A stretch of 64,000 nucleotides of DNA from Collimonas sp. OK607 (GCF_900111995.1 NZ_FOKF01000010.1:79534-143533), one strand, 5' to 3'. Counted from the stretch's first letter, positions 35,277 through 43,873 are shown. The notes: generated from the sequence alone by a model not told the origin. Numbers and translations: made by a program.

Positions 35277-36524
35277 ATGCAAAAAATCTCCACGCTTACC
35301 CGTAATACCCTGATGTTCCCGCTAGCTCTGGTTTTGTTTGAGTTTTCGGTGTACATCGCCAACGACATGATTCAGCCCGGCATGCTGACAGTCACCCGGG
35401 AATTCGGCGCCAGCGCCGCCTGGATGGCGTCGGCCATGACCGCATTCCTGGTGGGTGGCGCCATCTTCCAATGGCTCTTCGGGCCGCTCTCGGACCGCAT
35501 TGGACGCCGCCCCGTGATGTTGGGCGGCACCATCTTCTTCATCCTGGCCTGCCTGGCGACGCTCTTCTCCCAAAGCATCGAGAGTTTCATCGTCTTGCGT
35601 GTATTGCAGGGCATGGGCTTGTGCTTTATTTCTTCTGTCGGCTACGCTGTGGTACAAGAAGCGTTTGAAGAAAAGGCCGCGATCCGGGTCACTGCGCTGA
35701 TGGCCAATGTGGCGTTGATTGCGCCGCTGATCGGGCCGGTGGCGGGGGCTTTCATGATTGAAGTCCTGCCGTGGCGCATGGTGTTTGTGTTCATCGCCGC
35801 GATTGCCTTTATCGCCTTGATCGGCCTGGCGCGGCATATGCCGGAAACCGTCAAGCAGCGTAAAGAGAAATTGCCGCTGATGCAGATCTGGCACGACTAC
35901 CGCGCAGTGGTCGGCAACCGCCATTTCCTGAAAGCCGCCATGTGCATGCCGTTACTGGCGATTCCACTGATCGGCTGGATCGCCATGTCGCCCGAAATCC
36001 TGGTAGCCGACGGCCATCTGAGCGTGATCGAATACGGTTACTGGCAAATCCCGGTGTTCGCCTGTTTGATTGCCGGTAACCTGGTGCTGGCGCGGCAAGT
36101 CGACCGCTGGCGCCTGGGTAGCTCGATCAAGCTGGCCATGTATCCGATCGCCGTGGGTATCCTGATCATGCTGTTGGGCGCGACGTTCCTCGACAAACCC
36201 TACTTCCTTGTGGCGGCGATCAGCGTGATCGCCTTTGGCGAAGGTTTGTCGGCAGCCGTCATGATCCGTTTCACTCTGACCGAAAGCGCGGTCTCGAAAG
36301 CCACCGTCGCTGCCACCATGGGCATGATCAACATGACTTTGTACGGCGTCGGCATCGAGCTGTACCAGGTGTTTTACCTATACTCTGGCATGCTGGGTTT
36401 TGCGTTGTTTTCGCTTGCGGTGATTGCGCTGTACTGGTATCTGTCGCGCAGCGTGGTGGAGCGCGCCATGCTGGCCCGGGTTACCGGACGTGAAGAGAAA
36501 GACGATTCCGGACCGCTGATCTGA
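35277..36524 (+). CDS. mdfA: MdfA/Cmr-type multidrug MFS transporter
   Basis: 415 residues, ATG 35277 in an A-rich context without a clear ribosome site. The N-terminus follows MdfA closely (FPLALVLFEFSVYIANDMIQPGMLTVTREF), including the membrane Glu in helix 1 (E22), then QWLFGPLSDRIGRRPVMLGG and LRVLQGMGLCFISSVGYAVVQEAF. Twelve membrane segments. MdfA exports cationic and neutral drugs with protons. It stands alone after the LysR gene on the same strand. Confidence 0.9.
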   Translation: MQKISTLTRNTLMFPLALVLFEFSVYIANDMIQPGMLTVTREFGASAAWMASAMTAFLVGGAIFQWLFGPLSDRIGRRPVMLGGTIFFILACLATLFSQSIESFIVLRVLQGMGLCFISSVGYAVVQEAFEEKAAIRVTALMANVALIAPLIGPVAGAFMIEVLPWRMVFVFIAAIAFIALIGLARHMPETVKQRKEKLPLMQIWHDYRAVVGNRHFLKAAMCMPLLAIPLIGWIAMSPEILVADGHLSVIEYGYWQIPVFACLIAGNLVLARQVDRWRLGSSIKLAMYPIAVGILIMLLGATFLDKPYFLVAAISVIAFGEGLSAAVMIRFTLTESAVSKATVAATMGMINMTLYGVGIELYQVFYLYSGMLGFALFSLAVIALYWYLSRSVVERAMLARVTGREEKDDSGPLI

Positions 36525-36588
36525 ATACTGCAAGAATGTGCCCCGACGTCAGCCGGAGCACCGTAACTAAAGAACCAACAAGCGCGAT

Positions 36589-37215
36589 TTACCCGTTGCG
36601 CTTTTGGCTGATGATGCTCATGAACTCGCGCCGCGTCGACGGATCGTCGCGGAACGCGCCCAGCATGCGGCTGGTCACCAGGCTCGTGCCCGGCTTGTGA
36701 ATACCACGCGTCGTCATGCAGCCGTGCGATGCCTCGATCACTACTGCCACACCTTTCGGCAACAATACTTGCTGCAAGGTATCAGCAATCTGCACCGTCA
36801 TTTTTTCCTGGATCTGCAAACGCTTGGCGAAAATATCGACCAGCCGCGCCAGTTTGGAAATGCCGACCACACGACGATCCGGCAGATAAGCAACGTGCGC
36901 CTTGCCGATGATGGGCGCCATGTGATGTTCGCAATGGCTCTCGAAACGGATATCGGTCAATACCACCATCTCGTCGTAACCTTCAACTTCTGAAAACGTG
37001 GTCGACAGAATTTCCACCGGGTCCTTGCTGTAACCGGCAAAAAATTCTTCATAAGCCCGCGCCACGCGCGCCGGCGTATCCAGCAAACCTTCGCGGTCCG
37101 GATCATCCCCGGCCCAGCGCAACAAGGTACGAATCGCCGATTCCGCCTCGGCACGGCTTGGACGTTCTGACAAGGCGTTAACCGCCACCGCCGGCACTGG
37201 ATCTTTTGAGGCCAT
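36589..37215 (-). CDS. folE: GTP cyclohydrolase I
   Basis: 208 residues from ATG 37215, with AAAGG upstream; a longer in-frame start would add a non-conserved stretch. Conserved residues: zinc ligands Cys and His in [10 protein letters not shown] and Cys in SHGCMTTRG, the [19 protein letters not shown] segment and [23 protein letters not shown]. Catalyses the first step of tetrahydrofolate synthesis from GTP. Single gene. Confidence 0.96.
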   Translation of the reverse strand: MASKDPVPAVAVNALSERPSRAEAESAIRTLLRWAGDDPDREGLLDTPARVARAYEEFFAGYSKDPVEILSTTFSEVEGYDEMVVLTDIRFESHCEHHMAPIIGKAHVAYLPDRRVVGISKLARLVDIFAKRLQIQEKMTVQIADTLQQVLLPKGVAVVIEASHGCMTTRGIHKPGTSLVTSRMLGAFRDDPSTRREFMSIISQKRNG

Positions 37216-37448
37216 CTGTTTACCTTTTTCTAAAAAAATTTTCGCTAGCCATTGTGCAGTTGCACACGGCGGCTGATGCCGACAGTGTAATTCAGCTACC
37301 GCATTACTGCATTGCATTCATTAAAGCCGGGGAAATTGCGCAGCGCAGCATCGAAACCTGCGCTGGTAATAACTGGCTATTACCAGACAAATATTTACAG
37401 TCCCATACTCGACTTCTCCGCCCCACCAACCTCACCGAAAGATCCATC

Positions 37449-38030
37449 ATGAGCGCAAAGAAAATCCTGATTCTCGCTGGCGATTACGTTGAAGATTATG
37501 AATTGATGGTACCGTTCCAGGCCCTGCAGATGGTCGGCCACCAGGTCGACGTGGTGTGCCCCGACAAAGCCGCCGGCGCGCAGATCCGCACCGCCATCCA
37601 TGACTTCGAGGGCGACCAGACCTATAGTGAAAAACCCGGCCACAACTTTACCCTGAATGCCGCATTCAGCGATGTCGATGTCAGCCGCTACGACGCCTTG
37701 CTGATCCCGGGCGGGCGCGCGCCGGAATACCTGCGCCTGAATCCGCGCGTGATCGAAATCGTCCAGCAATTCCATGCGGCCGACAAGCCGATTGCCGCCG
37801 TCTGCCACGGCCCGCAATTACTGGCGGCTGCTGGCGTGCTGGAAGGAAAAACCTGCTCCGCCTATCCGGCCTGTGCGCCGGAAGTAAAACTGGCGGGCGG
37901 CAAATACGCAGAAATCGATGTGACAGCTGCCCATCGCGACGGCAATCTGGTCACTGCACCGGCGTGGCCGGCACACCCGGCCTGGCTGGCGCTGTTCCTG
38001 GCTGCATTGGGGACACGCATAGAGTTATGA
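37449..38030 (+). CDS. DJ-1/PfpI-family protein
   Basis: 193 residues from ATG 37449; the frame is open further upstream but without family similarity. DJ-1/PfpI fold: [22 protein letters not shown] with the conserved acidic residue near 15, [16 protein letters not shown], and the nucleophile elbow [13 protein letters not shown] with Cys 119-His 120. Relatives act as proteases, deglycases or chaperones; which applies here is not decidable. Confidence 0.92.
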   Translation: MSAKKILILAGDYVEDYELMVPFQALQMVGHQVDVVCPDKAAGAQIRTAIHDFEGDQTYSEKPGHNFTLNAAFSDVDVSRYDALLIPGGRAPEYLRLNPRVIEIVQQFHAADKPIAAVCHGPQLLAAAGVLEGKTCSAYPACAPEVKLAGGKYAEIDVTAAHRDGNLVTAPAWPAHPAWLALFLAALGTRIEL

Positions 38031-38069
38031 TGGACGTTGTGCGGCCGGCCGCAAGACCGGTCGTACAAT

Positions 38070-38129
38070 GTGCTTATGTGCGTGCTTATGTGCGTGCTTA
38101 TGTGCGTGCTTATGTACGTGTTTATGCGC
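38070..38129. repeat. 12-bp tandem repeat, five copies
   Basis: Units GTGCTTATGTGC (three exact copies, 38070-38105), GTGCTTATGTAC and GTGTTTATGCGC, with no gaps. It lies 40 bp after the DJ-1 gene stop and about 37 bp before the RHH gene. Both strands read through it as simple peptides, but no gene is supported. Confidence 0.9.
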
Positions 38130-38166
38130 ATGTTGTTCAAGGAATATTCAAGAAGCGAGGTGTTCG

Positions 38167-38487
38167 ATGTGTCAGATTTATGCCCAGGCCGATCCCATAC
38201 TGTATGAATCGCGCGCCCGTTCGGTGCGCATCATGGGCGTCATCACGACCATCAAGCTGGAAAACCTGTTTTGGCAAACCCTGGCTGAACTGGCCGCAGA
38301 TAACGATTTGACCACCAACCAGCTGATCGCAAAACTACACGAAGAAGTCACCACACATTTCGGCGAGGCCAGTAATTTCGCTTCGTTCCTGCGCGTCACC
38401 TGCCTGCGTTACCAGGCCCTGAAAACCCATGCAGGATTCGAAACAAAAATAGTCAGTTCACCGAATAAAATCAACGCTGCCGCCTAA
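38167..38487 (+). CDS. Ribbon-helix-helix domain protein
   Basis: 106 residues from ATG 38167, with GAGG 6 nt upstream. It starts MCQIYAQADPILYESRARSVR and continues TTIKLENLFWQTLAELAADNDLTTNQLIAKLHEE, the pattern of the small RHH_4-type family found in proteobacteria; the strand-helix-helix would bind DNA as a dimer. No partner toxin gene is adjacent, so a regulator role is more likely than an antitoxin. Confidence 0.85.
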   Translation: MCQIYAQADPILYESRARSVRIMGVITTIKLENLFWQTLAELAADNDLTTNQLIAKLHEEVTTHFGEASNFASFLRVTCLRYQALKTHAGFETKIVSSPNKINAAA

Positions 38488-38494
38488 GCAGGTT

Positions 38495-38815
38495 TCAGCT
38501 TGCTGTTGACAACTTCAAACCGATCAAACCCAGCACGATCAGGCTGACGCTGGCGATGCGCGCCACGCTGACCGTCTCGCCCAGCAGCAAGATACCGGCA
38601 ATAAACGAACCGACGGCGCCGATGCCAGTCCATACCGCATAGGCAGTGCCGAGTGGTAAGGTACGCATCGCCAGCGCCAGTAGCCAGATGCTGATGGCCA
38701 TGCCGACGCACGTAATTACCGACGGCCATGTACGTGTAAAACCTTCGGAATATTTCAGGCCGACAGCCCAGACGATTTCGGCTAAGCCGGCAAGAAAGAG
38801 AATGATCCAGGCCAT
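38495..38815 (-). CDS. sugE: Guanidinium exporter of the SMR family (Gdx/SugE)
   Basis: 106 residues, ATG 38815 with GGAG 5 nt upstream. Four membrane helices, the conserved Glu in helix 1 ([16 protein letters not shown]) and the Gdx-type signature [16 protein letters not shown]. Exports guanidinium with protons. The function is supported by the guanidine-II riboswitch directly upstream at 38834-38879. Confidence 0.94.
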   Translation of the reverse strand: MAWIILFLAGLAEIVWAVGLKYSEGFTRTWPSVITCVGMAISIWLLALAMRTLPLGTAYAVWTGIGAVGSFIAGILLLGETVSVARIASVSLIVLGLIGLKLSTAS

Positions 38816-38833
38816 ACGAGCTCCAGAAAAGAT

Positions 38834-38879
38834 GGGGTCGTCCCCGGATAGGATGCAGCGCCGGGTCGTCCCGGTGCTG
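38834..38879 (-). promoter_or_regulatory. Guanidine-II (mini-ykkC) riboswitch
   Basis: On the minus strand there are two hairpins with ACGA loops, the hallmark of this class. P1: CAGCACCGGG and CCCGGCGCTG around ACGA (10 bp, one wobble; 38856-38879). P2: GGGG-ACGA-CCCC (38834-38845), 10 nt before the ribosome site of sugE. Guanidine binding bridges the two loops and should free translation of the exporter gene. Confidence 0.9.
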
Positions 38880-38958
38880 GGGTAACGCTAGAGTAATGAC
38901 AACATTATATTGGTTCTTGCTGCTACCCTACTCTTCCCTGTTTCTTTTACACCATGTC

Positions 38959-39282
38959 ATGACAAAAACCCTTGGCCTGTTCCTGCTGACCGCCATCGCC
39001 GAGCTGCTCGGCTGCTACCTGCCGATGTTATGGTTGAACAACAAGGGCTCGGCATGGCTATTGCTTCCGGCGGCAGTCAGCTTGATGGTCTTCGTGTGGC
39101 TGTTGACGCTGCATCCAGCTGCCAGCGGCCGCGTGTATGCCGCTTATGGCGCGGTGTACATCGCCACCGCGATTTTCTGGCTATGGGGCGTCGACGGTGT
39201 CAGCCCGAGGTGGACCGATCTGCTGGGCGCGGGGCTGGCGTTGACAGGCGCGGCTGTAATCGCCTTGGGTGCGCGCACCTGA
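38959..39282 (+). CDS. ynfA: YnfA-family (UPF0060) small membrane protein
   Basis: 107 residues from ATG 38959, matching the usual length of about 108; an ATG at 38896 is in frame but would add 21 residues not seen in the family. Four membrane helices with the family start [22 protein letters not shown] and [48 protein letters not shown]-related, proposed in some species to export drugs. Divergent from sugE. Confidence 0.9.
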   Translation: MTKTLGLFLLTAIAELLGCYLPMLWLNNKGSAWLLLPAAVSLMVFVWLLTLHPAASGRVYAAYGAVYIATAIFWLWGVDGVSPRWTDLLGAGLALTGAAVIALGART

Positions 39283-39303
39283 CAACGGCTTCGTCAAAGG
39301 CAA

Positions 39304-40308
39304 TCAATGCACGCCGATGAATCCCAGCCCGACAGCAAATAGCAAATACAACAAGCCGAAGATAGCCAGACGGCCAGCGGTCAACATGCCCTTGCGCAGC
39401 AGGAAATACAAACCGAACATCGACATCATCGTCACGGCCGCGGCCCAGATCAATGGCGGGCCAAGCATCCACGGCGTAAAGATCAATACCAATGCGGTCG
39501 GGATAGTCGCCTGGATCATCATGGCGCCGCTGATATTGCTCAGAGCCAGGTTTTGCTTGCCCTGCCTCACCCAGATCACCGCGTTCAGGATCTCCGGCAA
39601 CTCGGTGGCGATCGGGCTGAGCAAGAGTGCAGCCAGTTGCGGTGAAATACCCAGCCAAGGCGCGATGTCGCCCAGCTGATGCACGAACAACTGGGAACTC
39701 AGGAAAATCACCACCAGCGCCACCAAGGTTTGCAGCAAGGCCCAGCCGATTCCCGGTTGCGGATCGTGCGGCCGGAATTTCAAAGGTTCCAGGTCATGCA
39801 CTTCGGCATCGGCATCTTCTTCCTTGCGCATTTCGCCCCAGATATACACGCCATAGGCCAGCAGGAAAAACACACCCAGCCAAGGCTTGATGGCAAACGC
39901 CACCAGGCCGAGGCCGACCTTGACCACAAAAATTCCGATGAACCAGGCCTGGTCCCGGCTCAACCGCTGTGCGGCACTGGCCGACAGCAGGATGGTGCCG
40001 AGTTTTTTTCGATTCAGGATGAACATCAGGCCGACCACCGCATAGGCGATTGTCGCCAACACCAGCGGCCCGCCCAGCGCAGCACCGACGCCGATTTCCC
40101 GGTGCGCCGCATCGCGCCCGAACACCACGGCGACAAAAGTCACCACGCTTTCCGGCAACGCCGTACCAAACGCCGCCAGCACCGTGCCCACGGCACTTTG
40201 CGCAATGCCCAGCCGGCGTCCGACCCATTCGATGCTATTGACGAAATACTCGCAAGACAGATAAATCACTACGGCTGAACCGAGCAGCAGAGCAACGCTG
40301 AGCATCAT
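39304..40308 (-). CDS. CaCA-family cation antiporter (YrbG-like), predicted Mn2+ exporter
   Basis: 334 residues, ATG 40308 with GGAG upstream (second ATG adjacent). Two inverted alpha-repeats: GTVLAAFGTALPESVVTFVAV in the first half and LSPIATELPEILNAVIWVRQGKQNLALSNISGA in the second, each with the acidic residue that binds the cation. About 10 membrane helices and an acidic cytoplasmic loop (EEDADAEVHDLEP). The family exchanges Ca2+ or other divalent ions for Na+ or H+. The yybP-ykoY riboswitch upstream argues that the physiological ion is Mn2+. Confidence 0.9.
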   Translation of the reverse strand: MMLSVALLLGSAVVIYLSCEYFVNSIEWVGRRLGIAQSAVGTVLAAFGTALPESVVTFVAVVFGRDAAHREIGVGAALGGPLVLATIAYAVVGLMFILNRKKLGTILLSASAAQRLSRDQAWFIGIFVVKVGLGLVAFAIKPWLGVFFLLAYGVYIWGEMRKEEDADAEVHDLEPLKFRPHDPQPGIGWALLQTLVALVVIFLSSQLFVHQLGDIAPWLGISPQLAALLLSPIATELPEILNAVIWVRQGKQNLALSNISGAMMIQATIPTALVLIFTPWMLGPPLIWAAAVTMMSMFGLYFLLRKGMLTAGRLAIFGLLYLLFAVGLGFIGVH

Positions 40309-40459
40309 GCGCGTACTCCTGCCGGACAGATCAGGGATGCATATGAAGCAAATGAAGCAGGTGAAGAAGATGATGAGACGAGGGGTAGCTTAGCGAAGCT
40401 GGCTGTAGCAGAACATTGACGCTGCCATTGGCGGTAAATAAGCATGAGGAAATCCTGAG

Positions 40460-40499
40460 GGCCGGGCACTGACGAATGGCGCAACACCTTCGCCCGGCC
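40460..40499 (-). promoter_or_regulatory. GC hairpin in the expression platform of the Mn riboswitch
   Basis: GGCCGGGC (40460-40467) pairs with GCCCGGCC (40492-40499). On the minus strand it lies after the aptamer and 150 nt before the antiporter start. There is no clear T-run, so it could act with Rho or as an RNA stability element. Confidence 0.5.
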
Positions 40500-40514
40500 G
40501 GGTAAAGGGAAGCA

Positions 40515-40632
40515 CCATAGGTCTTGCCAAACCGTGCGGTCGCGCATGCCATGGCGTAAATTTGGTACAGCGCCAAGTATGTTGACATGCGCTCTTCGAA
40601 AGAAACGAAGGCGGCTACTCCCCTAAGGAAGC
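40515..40632 (-). promoter_or_regulatory. yybP-ykoY (manganese) riboswitch aptamer
   Basis: Minus strand, reading 5-prime to 3-prime: CCTTAGGGGAGTAGCC (40628-40613), the class signature; CATGTCAACATAC (40590-40578), the conserved metal-loop segment; and TTTGGCAAGACCTATGG (near 40531-40515), the 3-prime signature. CCTTAGG and CCTATGG close the outer stem P1 with one mismatch. Position, order and spacing match the class. It heads the CaCA antiporter mRNA. Confidence 0.88.
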
Positions 40633-40639
40633 GCAATAT

Positions 40640-40881
40640 TAACATTGAAATATTACATGAGGCAATGTTGGCAATACGCTTCCGCGGCATTCCCCGCAGC
40701 AACCATCCAGATTAACAAACGCCGCAAGATCACGGTTACAAGTCACAAAAAGGATAAAATGGCGGTTGACTTGATTTTAGTTGGCAATATCCCATTCTTT
40801 TTCTTCACCATATGACGCGCGCCAGGCACGTGCCTGCAACGCAACGGTGACCAGCCATTTTTTGAAACGGAGCACATTTTT
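40640..40881 (+). other. Upstream region of the lpxO-like gene
   Basis: About 240 bp between the riboswitch 5-prime end and the lpxO-like start. It should contain two divergent promoters. No known motif beyond that was recognised, and the open frames in it look accidental. Confidence 0.5.
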
Positions 40882-41784
40882 ATGAAATGGGCAGTAGTCA
40901 GTATTTTTATACTATCGGTGTTGTACGTGCACTTTCGCGGCAAGGCGCGCCTGCCTTTTTTCCGGCAGATATTCGACCATTCGTCGATCATGGCGCCGCT
41001 CAACATCTTCATGTACATGTTTTCCAAGGTGCCTACCAATACGCCTTACCTGCCGACCAGCACCTTTGCCGATCTCAAGATCCTGGAAGACAATTGGGAA
41101 ACCATCCGCGACGAAGCACAGGGCCTGATCGGCCTGGAAAAAATCCGCGCAGCGGAAAAAAATGACGACGCCGGCTTCAACTCATTCTTCAAAGCCGGCT
41201 GGAAACGCTTCTACCTGAAATGGTATGACGCCAGCCATCCCTCGGCCGAACAGTTCTGCCCCAAGACCGTAGCCCTGCTGCGCCGCACGCCCAGCGTCAA
41301 GGCGGCGATGTTCGCCGAACTGGCTCCCGGCGGCACGCTGAATCCGCACCGCGATCCTTTTGCCGGTTCGCTGCGCTATCACCTCGGCCTGGTCACACCT
41401 AACGACGATCGCTGTTTCATCGAGGTCAACCAGGAACGCTACAGCTGGCGCGACGGCCAGGGTGTGGTGTTCGACGAAACCTTTATCCACTGGGCGCAAA
41501 ACGGTTGCGACAGCAATCGCATCATCATTTTCTGCGACATCGAACGCCCCATGCGTTACCGCTGGGCGCAAGCCATCAACCGCTGGCTCGGCCGCCACAT
41601 GATGAGCGCGGCGGCATCGCCCAACGAAACCGGCGATGAAACCGGCGGCATCAACAAGCTGTTCCGTTTTGTCTGGGCTGCCGGCCAATATCGGCGCGCC
41701 CTGAAGAAATTCAGCAAGCCGCTGTATATGTGCATCAAGTTCGGCCTGATTATCGGCGTTGTGCTGGCCATCATTTATCTTTGA
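40882..41784 (+). CDS. lpxO: LpxO-like lipid A hydroxylase (aspartyl/asparaginyl beta-hydroxylase family)
   Basis: 300 residues, ATG 40882. An N-terminal membrane anchor and a C-terminal hydrophobic helix flank the Fe(II)/2-oxoglutarate domain: GGTLNPHRDPFAGSLRYHLGL (iron His and Asp) and VVFDETFIHWAQNGCDSNRIIIFCDIERP (second iron His and the 2-oxoglutarate Arg). The length fits LpxO, which 2-hydroxylates a lipid A acyl chain at the cytoplasmic face of the inner membrane. Ends at a strong terminator. Confidence 0.9.
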   Translation: MKWAVVSIFILSVLYVHFRGKARLPFFRQIFDHSSIMAPLNIFMYMFSKVPTNTPYLPTSTFADLKILEDNWETIRDEAQGLIGLEKIRAAEKNDDAGFNSFFKAGWKRFYLKWYDASHPSAEQFCPKTVALLRRTPSVKAAMFAELAPGGTLNPHRDPFAGSLRYHLGLVTPNDDRCFIEVNQERYSWRDGQGVVFDETFIHWAQNGCDSNRIIIFCDIERPMRYRWAQAINRWLGRHMMSAAASPNETGDETGGINKLFRFVWAAGQYRRALKKFSKPLYMCIKFGLIIGVVLAIIYL

Positions 41785-41810
41785 GCTGCCAGTCCTGATG
41801 CATGTGATTT

Positions 41811-41834
41811 AGCCGCCTTCTGGCGGCTTTTTTA
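41811..41834 (+). terminator. Intrinsic terminator of the lpxO-like gene
   Basis: AGCCGCC (41811-41817) and GGCGGCT (41822-41828) form a 7-bp stem with loop TTCT, followed by a T-run to 41833. Confidence 0.9.
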
Positions 41835-41927
41835 TGTCTGGTATATAAGGAGCCAATATTGCATTGCAGTAACAATAAACGACTTTCACAGGTAGACTAT
41901 CGTTTCTACTTTCCATGAGGAAAACCC

Positions 41928-42992
41928 ATGATGACTCGCTCGCTTATTGCCACAGCCGCTCTATCGCTTGCTGCCTGCGCCACCGGTCCGTCGATCGCAC
42001 AGGACCGCGGCAGCGACGCGCTGGCTGAATCGAATGCGCAGAACCGCCCGGTCAAGGTGATGATCATTACCATGTTCGGCCCCGAAGGCCAGGCGTGGCT
42101 GGATCGCCTCGGCCCCTGGAAAGCCGTTTCGGTGCCGGGCCTGTCGCCGGACTATCCCAACGTCAACTGCAACAAACAAGATGTCTGCGTAGTCACGACC
42201 GGCATGGGCTATGCCAATGCATCGGCGTCGATCATGGCGCTGACGTTCTCGTCGCGCTTCGATCTGCGTCATACCTACTTCCTGATCTCCGGCATTGCCG
42301 GCATCGATCCTGCGCGCGGTACCGTCGGTTCGGCGGCGTGGGCCAGGTATCTGGTCGATTTCGGCATCCAGTGGGAACTGGATGCACGCGAGATTCCGGC
42401 CGGCTGGAAAACCGGCTATCTCGGCATCAACACCAAGAGCCCGAGCGAGAAACCACCACTTGATTATCGCAACGAAGTATTCCAGCTGAATCCGAAACTG
42501 GCCGACGCCGCATTTGCACTCTCGCGCAACGTTGTGCTGGCCGATAGCGCGCAGGCGCAGATAGCCCGCTCGAAGTTCAGTTACGCGCCGGCGAATCAGT
42601 CGCCGTCGGTGGTTCAGTGCGATATCGCTTCCGGCAATACCTGGTGGTCAGGCACGCTGCTGGGTGAACGTGCCCGCGAATGGACCAGGATCCTGACCGA
42701 CAACAAGGGGGTGTATTGCATGACGGCGCAGGAAGACAATGCGACCTTCGAAGCATTGAAGCGTGCATCGAGCATCAAGCGGGTTGACCTGAACCGCGTG
42801 GCGGCGTTGCGCACCGGGTCGGATTTCGATCGACCATATCAAGGGCAGACCAGCACCGACAATCTGCTCAACTACGCAGACCAGGGCGGCTTCGTACCGG
42901 CGACGGAGAATCTGTATCGTGCTGGGAATCCGCTAGTGCAGGATATCGTGACGCATTGGGGCGAATGGCGCGATGGCGTGCCACGTCGATAA
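41928..42992 (+). CDS. Purine nucleoside permease (NUP family), exported lipoprotein
   Basis: 354 residues, ATG 41928 with GAGG upstream (second ATG adjacent). An N-terminal lipobox LSLAAC with Cys near 17 indicates a lipoprotein. The rest matches the NUP family: PVKVMIITMFGPEGQAWLDRLG, VVTTGMGYANASASIMAL, YFLISGIAGIDPARGTVGSAAWARYLVDFGIQWELDARE, CMTAQEDNATFEAL. In fungi such proteins transport purine nucleosides, but the fold is that of nucleoside phosphorylases, so a periplasmic nucleoside-binding or cleaving role is possible. Single gene with its own terminator. Confidence 0.88.
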   Translation: MMTRSLIATAALSLAACATGPSIAQDRGSDALAESNAQNRPVKVMIITMFGPEGQAWLDRLGPWKAVSVPGLSPDYPNVNCNKQDVCVVTTGMGYANASASIMALTFSSRFDLRHTYFLISGIAGIDPARGTVGSAAWARYLVDFGIQWELDAREIPAGWKTGYLGINTKSPSEKPPLDYRNEVFQLNPKLADAAFALSRNVVLADSAQAQIARSKFSYAPANQSPSVVQCDIASGNTWWSGTLLGERAREWTRILTDNKGVYCMTAQEDNATFEALKRASSIKRVDLNRVAALRTGSDFDRPYQGQTSTDNLLNYADQGGFVPATENLYRAGNPLVQDIVTHWGEWRDGVPRR

Positions 42993-43065
42993 GTCTCTGA
43001 GAGGATGATGCCGCGCCACGGTTTGCTGCCGAACCGGCGGCGCAGGTTTGCACTTACTTAGTTCT

Positions 43066-43090
43066 AAGCCGCCCGGGGCGGCTTTTTTAC
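43066..43090 (+). terminator. Intrinsic terminator of the nucleoside permease gene
   Basis: AAGCCGCC (43066-43073) pairs with GGCGGCTT (43077-43084), 8 bp with a 3-nt loop, followed by a T-run. Confidence 0.88.
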
Positions 43091-43155
43091 ATCCTGTTGT
43101 CCCGCGCATGCACGGAAATATGTAGTGCGACGTGCAACTCACCATGGACAAAACC

Positions 43156-43200
43156 ACACACAACCACACAATATATTAGAAAAATTGTGTAGTTGTGTGT
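43156..43200. promoter_or_regulatory. Palindromic operator of hicAB
   Basis: ACACACAACCACACAAT (43156-43172) and ATTGTGTAGTTGTGTGT (43184-43200) are inverted repeats with one mismatch, separated by 11 bp, ending 8 bp before hicA. HicB carries an RHH domain and would bind here to control the operon. Confidence 0.8.
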
Positions 43201-43208
43201 AAAATACC

Positions 43209-43496
43209 ATGAACAGCACAGACATTATCAAGCGGCTAAAAGCTGCCGGCTGGAAGCATATCTCCACCCGCGGCAGTCATCACAAATATCGCCACCCTGT
43301 TACCGGTAAATCTGTGATTGTTCCACACCCGAAGAAAGACCTGCCAGTCGGAACAGCCGAGAGCATCTTGAAACAGGCGGAATTGAAACGAGGACGAAAA
43401 TGTTATATCCACTTTATGTTTGGAAGGACAGCAATAGCGCTTACGGCGCCAGCTTTCCGGATCTTCCTGGCGTCTTTACAGCTGCAGACGAACTGA
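43209..43496 (+). CDS. hicA: HicA toxin (mRNA interferase) with a C-terminal readthrough extension
   Basis: 95 residues, ATG 43209. The first 60 are a full HicA double-stranded-RNA-binding-like toxin: DIIKRLKAAGWKHISTRGSHHKYRHP with the catalytic His, then VIVPHPKKDLPVGTAESILKQAELK. Family members normally stop here. The next codon is CGA (43389-43391), one transition away from TGA, and the frame runs on for 35 residues inside hicB in another frame. Activity of the extended toxin is uncertain. Confidence 0.85.
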   Translation: MNSTDIIKRLKAAGWKHISTRGSHHKYRHPVTGKSVIVPHPKKDLPVGTAESILKQAELKRGRKCYIHFMFGRTAIALTAPAFRIFLASLQLQTN

Positions 43497-43783
43497 ATGA
43501 TCTCCCGGCAAAGGCCCAGGAAGCAGCAGAAACCATGTACGAGGGTGAGGCGCATATCCCTGAAGCATCATCCATCGAAAAATGGAAAGACACGGCAGAC
43601 TATGCTGATGGCTACTGGATGCTGGTCAATATTGATCGGTCAAAAATCAATACCAAGCCTGTACGCCTCAATATCTCATTGCCGGAAAGTCTGTTGCGTG
43701 ACATCGATGCCTTCGCCAAGTCGCATCAGATGACGCGCTCCGGCTTTCTGGCTCAGGCTGCGTTGAAAGCAATGGCTCAATAG
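43400..43783 (+). CDS. hicB: HicB antitoxin
   Basis: 127 residues, ATG 43400 with AGGA 6 nt upstream. N-terminal HicB partial RNase H-like fold (YPLYVWKDSNSAYGASFPDLPGVFTAADELNDL), C-terminal ribbon-helix-helix (KPVRLNISLPESLLRDIDAFAKSHQMTRSGFLAQAALKAM). It neutralises HicA and represses the operon. Overlaps the extended hicA frame by 97 bp. Confidence 0.94.
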   Translation: MLYPLYVWKDSNSAYGASFPDLPGVFTAADELNDLPAKAQEAAETMYEGEAHIPEASSIEKWKDTADYADGYWMLVNIDRSKINTKPVRLNISLPESLLRDIDAFAKSHQMTRSGFLAQAALKAMAQ

Positions 43784-43873
43784 GCAGTAAGGATAGCTCG
43801 GCGATCTTGTCGAATCGGTTCCACCATGAGTAATCCGCCTGGAATTGCTCATAGTGTATTACCCTATTTTCTA

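Noticed and set aside
37862..38140. Minus-strand frame reading ISTHISTHISTH and plus-strand AYVRAYVR repeats
   Set aside because: They are translations of the 12-bp tandem repeat, not protein repeats of a gene.
40305..40702. Short minus-strand frames between the antiporter and the lpxO-like gene
   Set aside because: They lie over the manganese riboswitch and its leader, whose conserved RNA signatures explain the sequence better.
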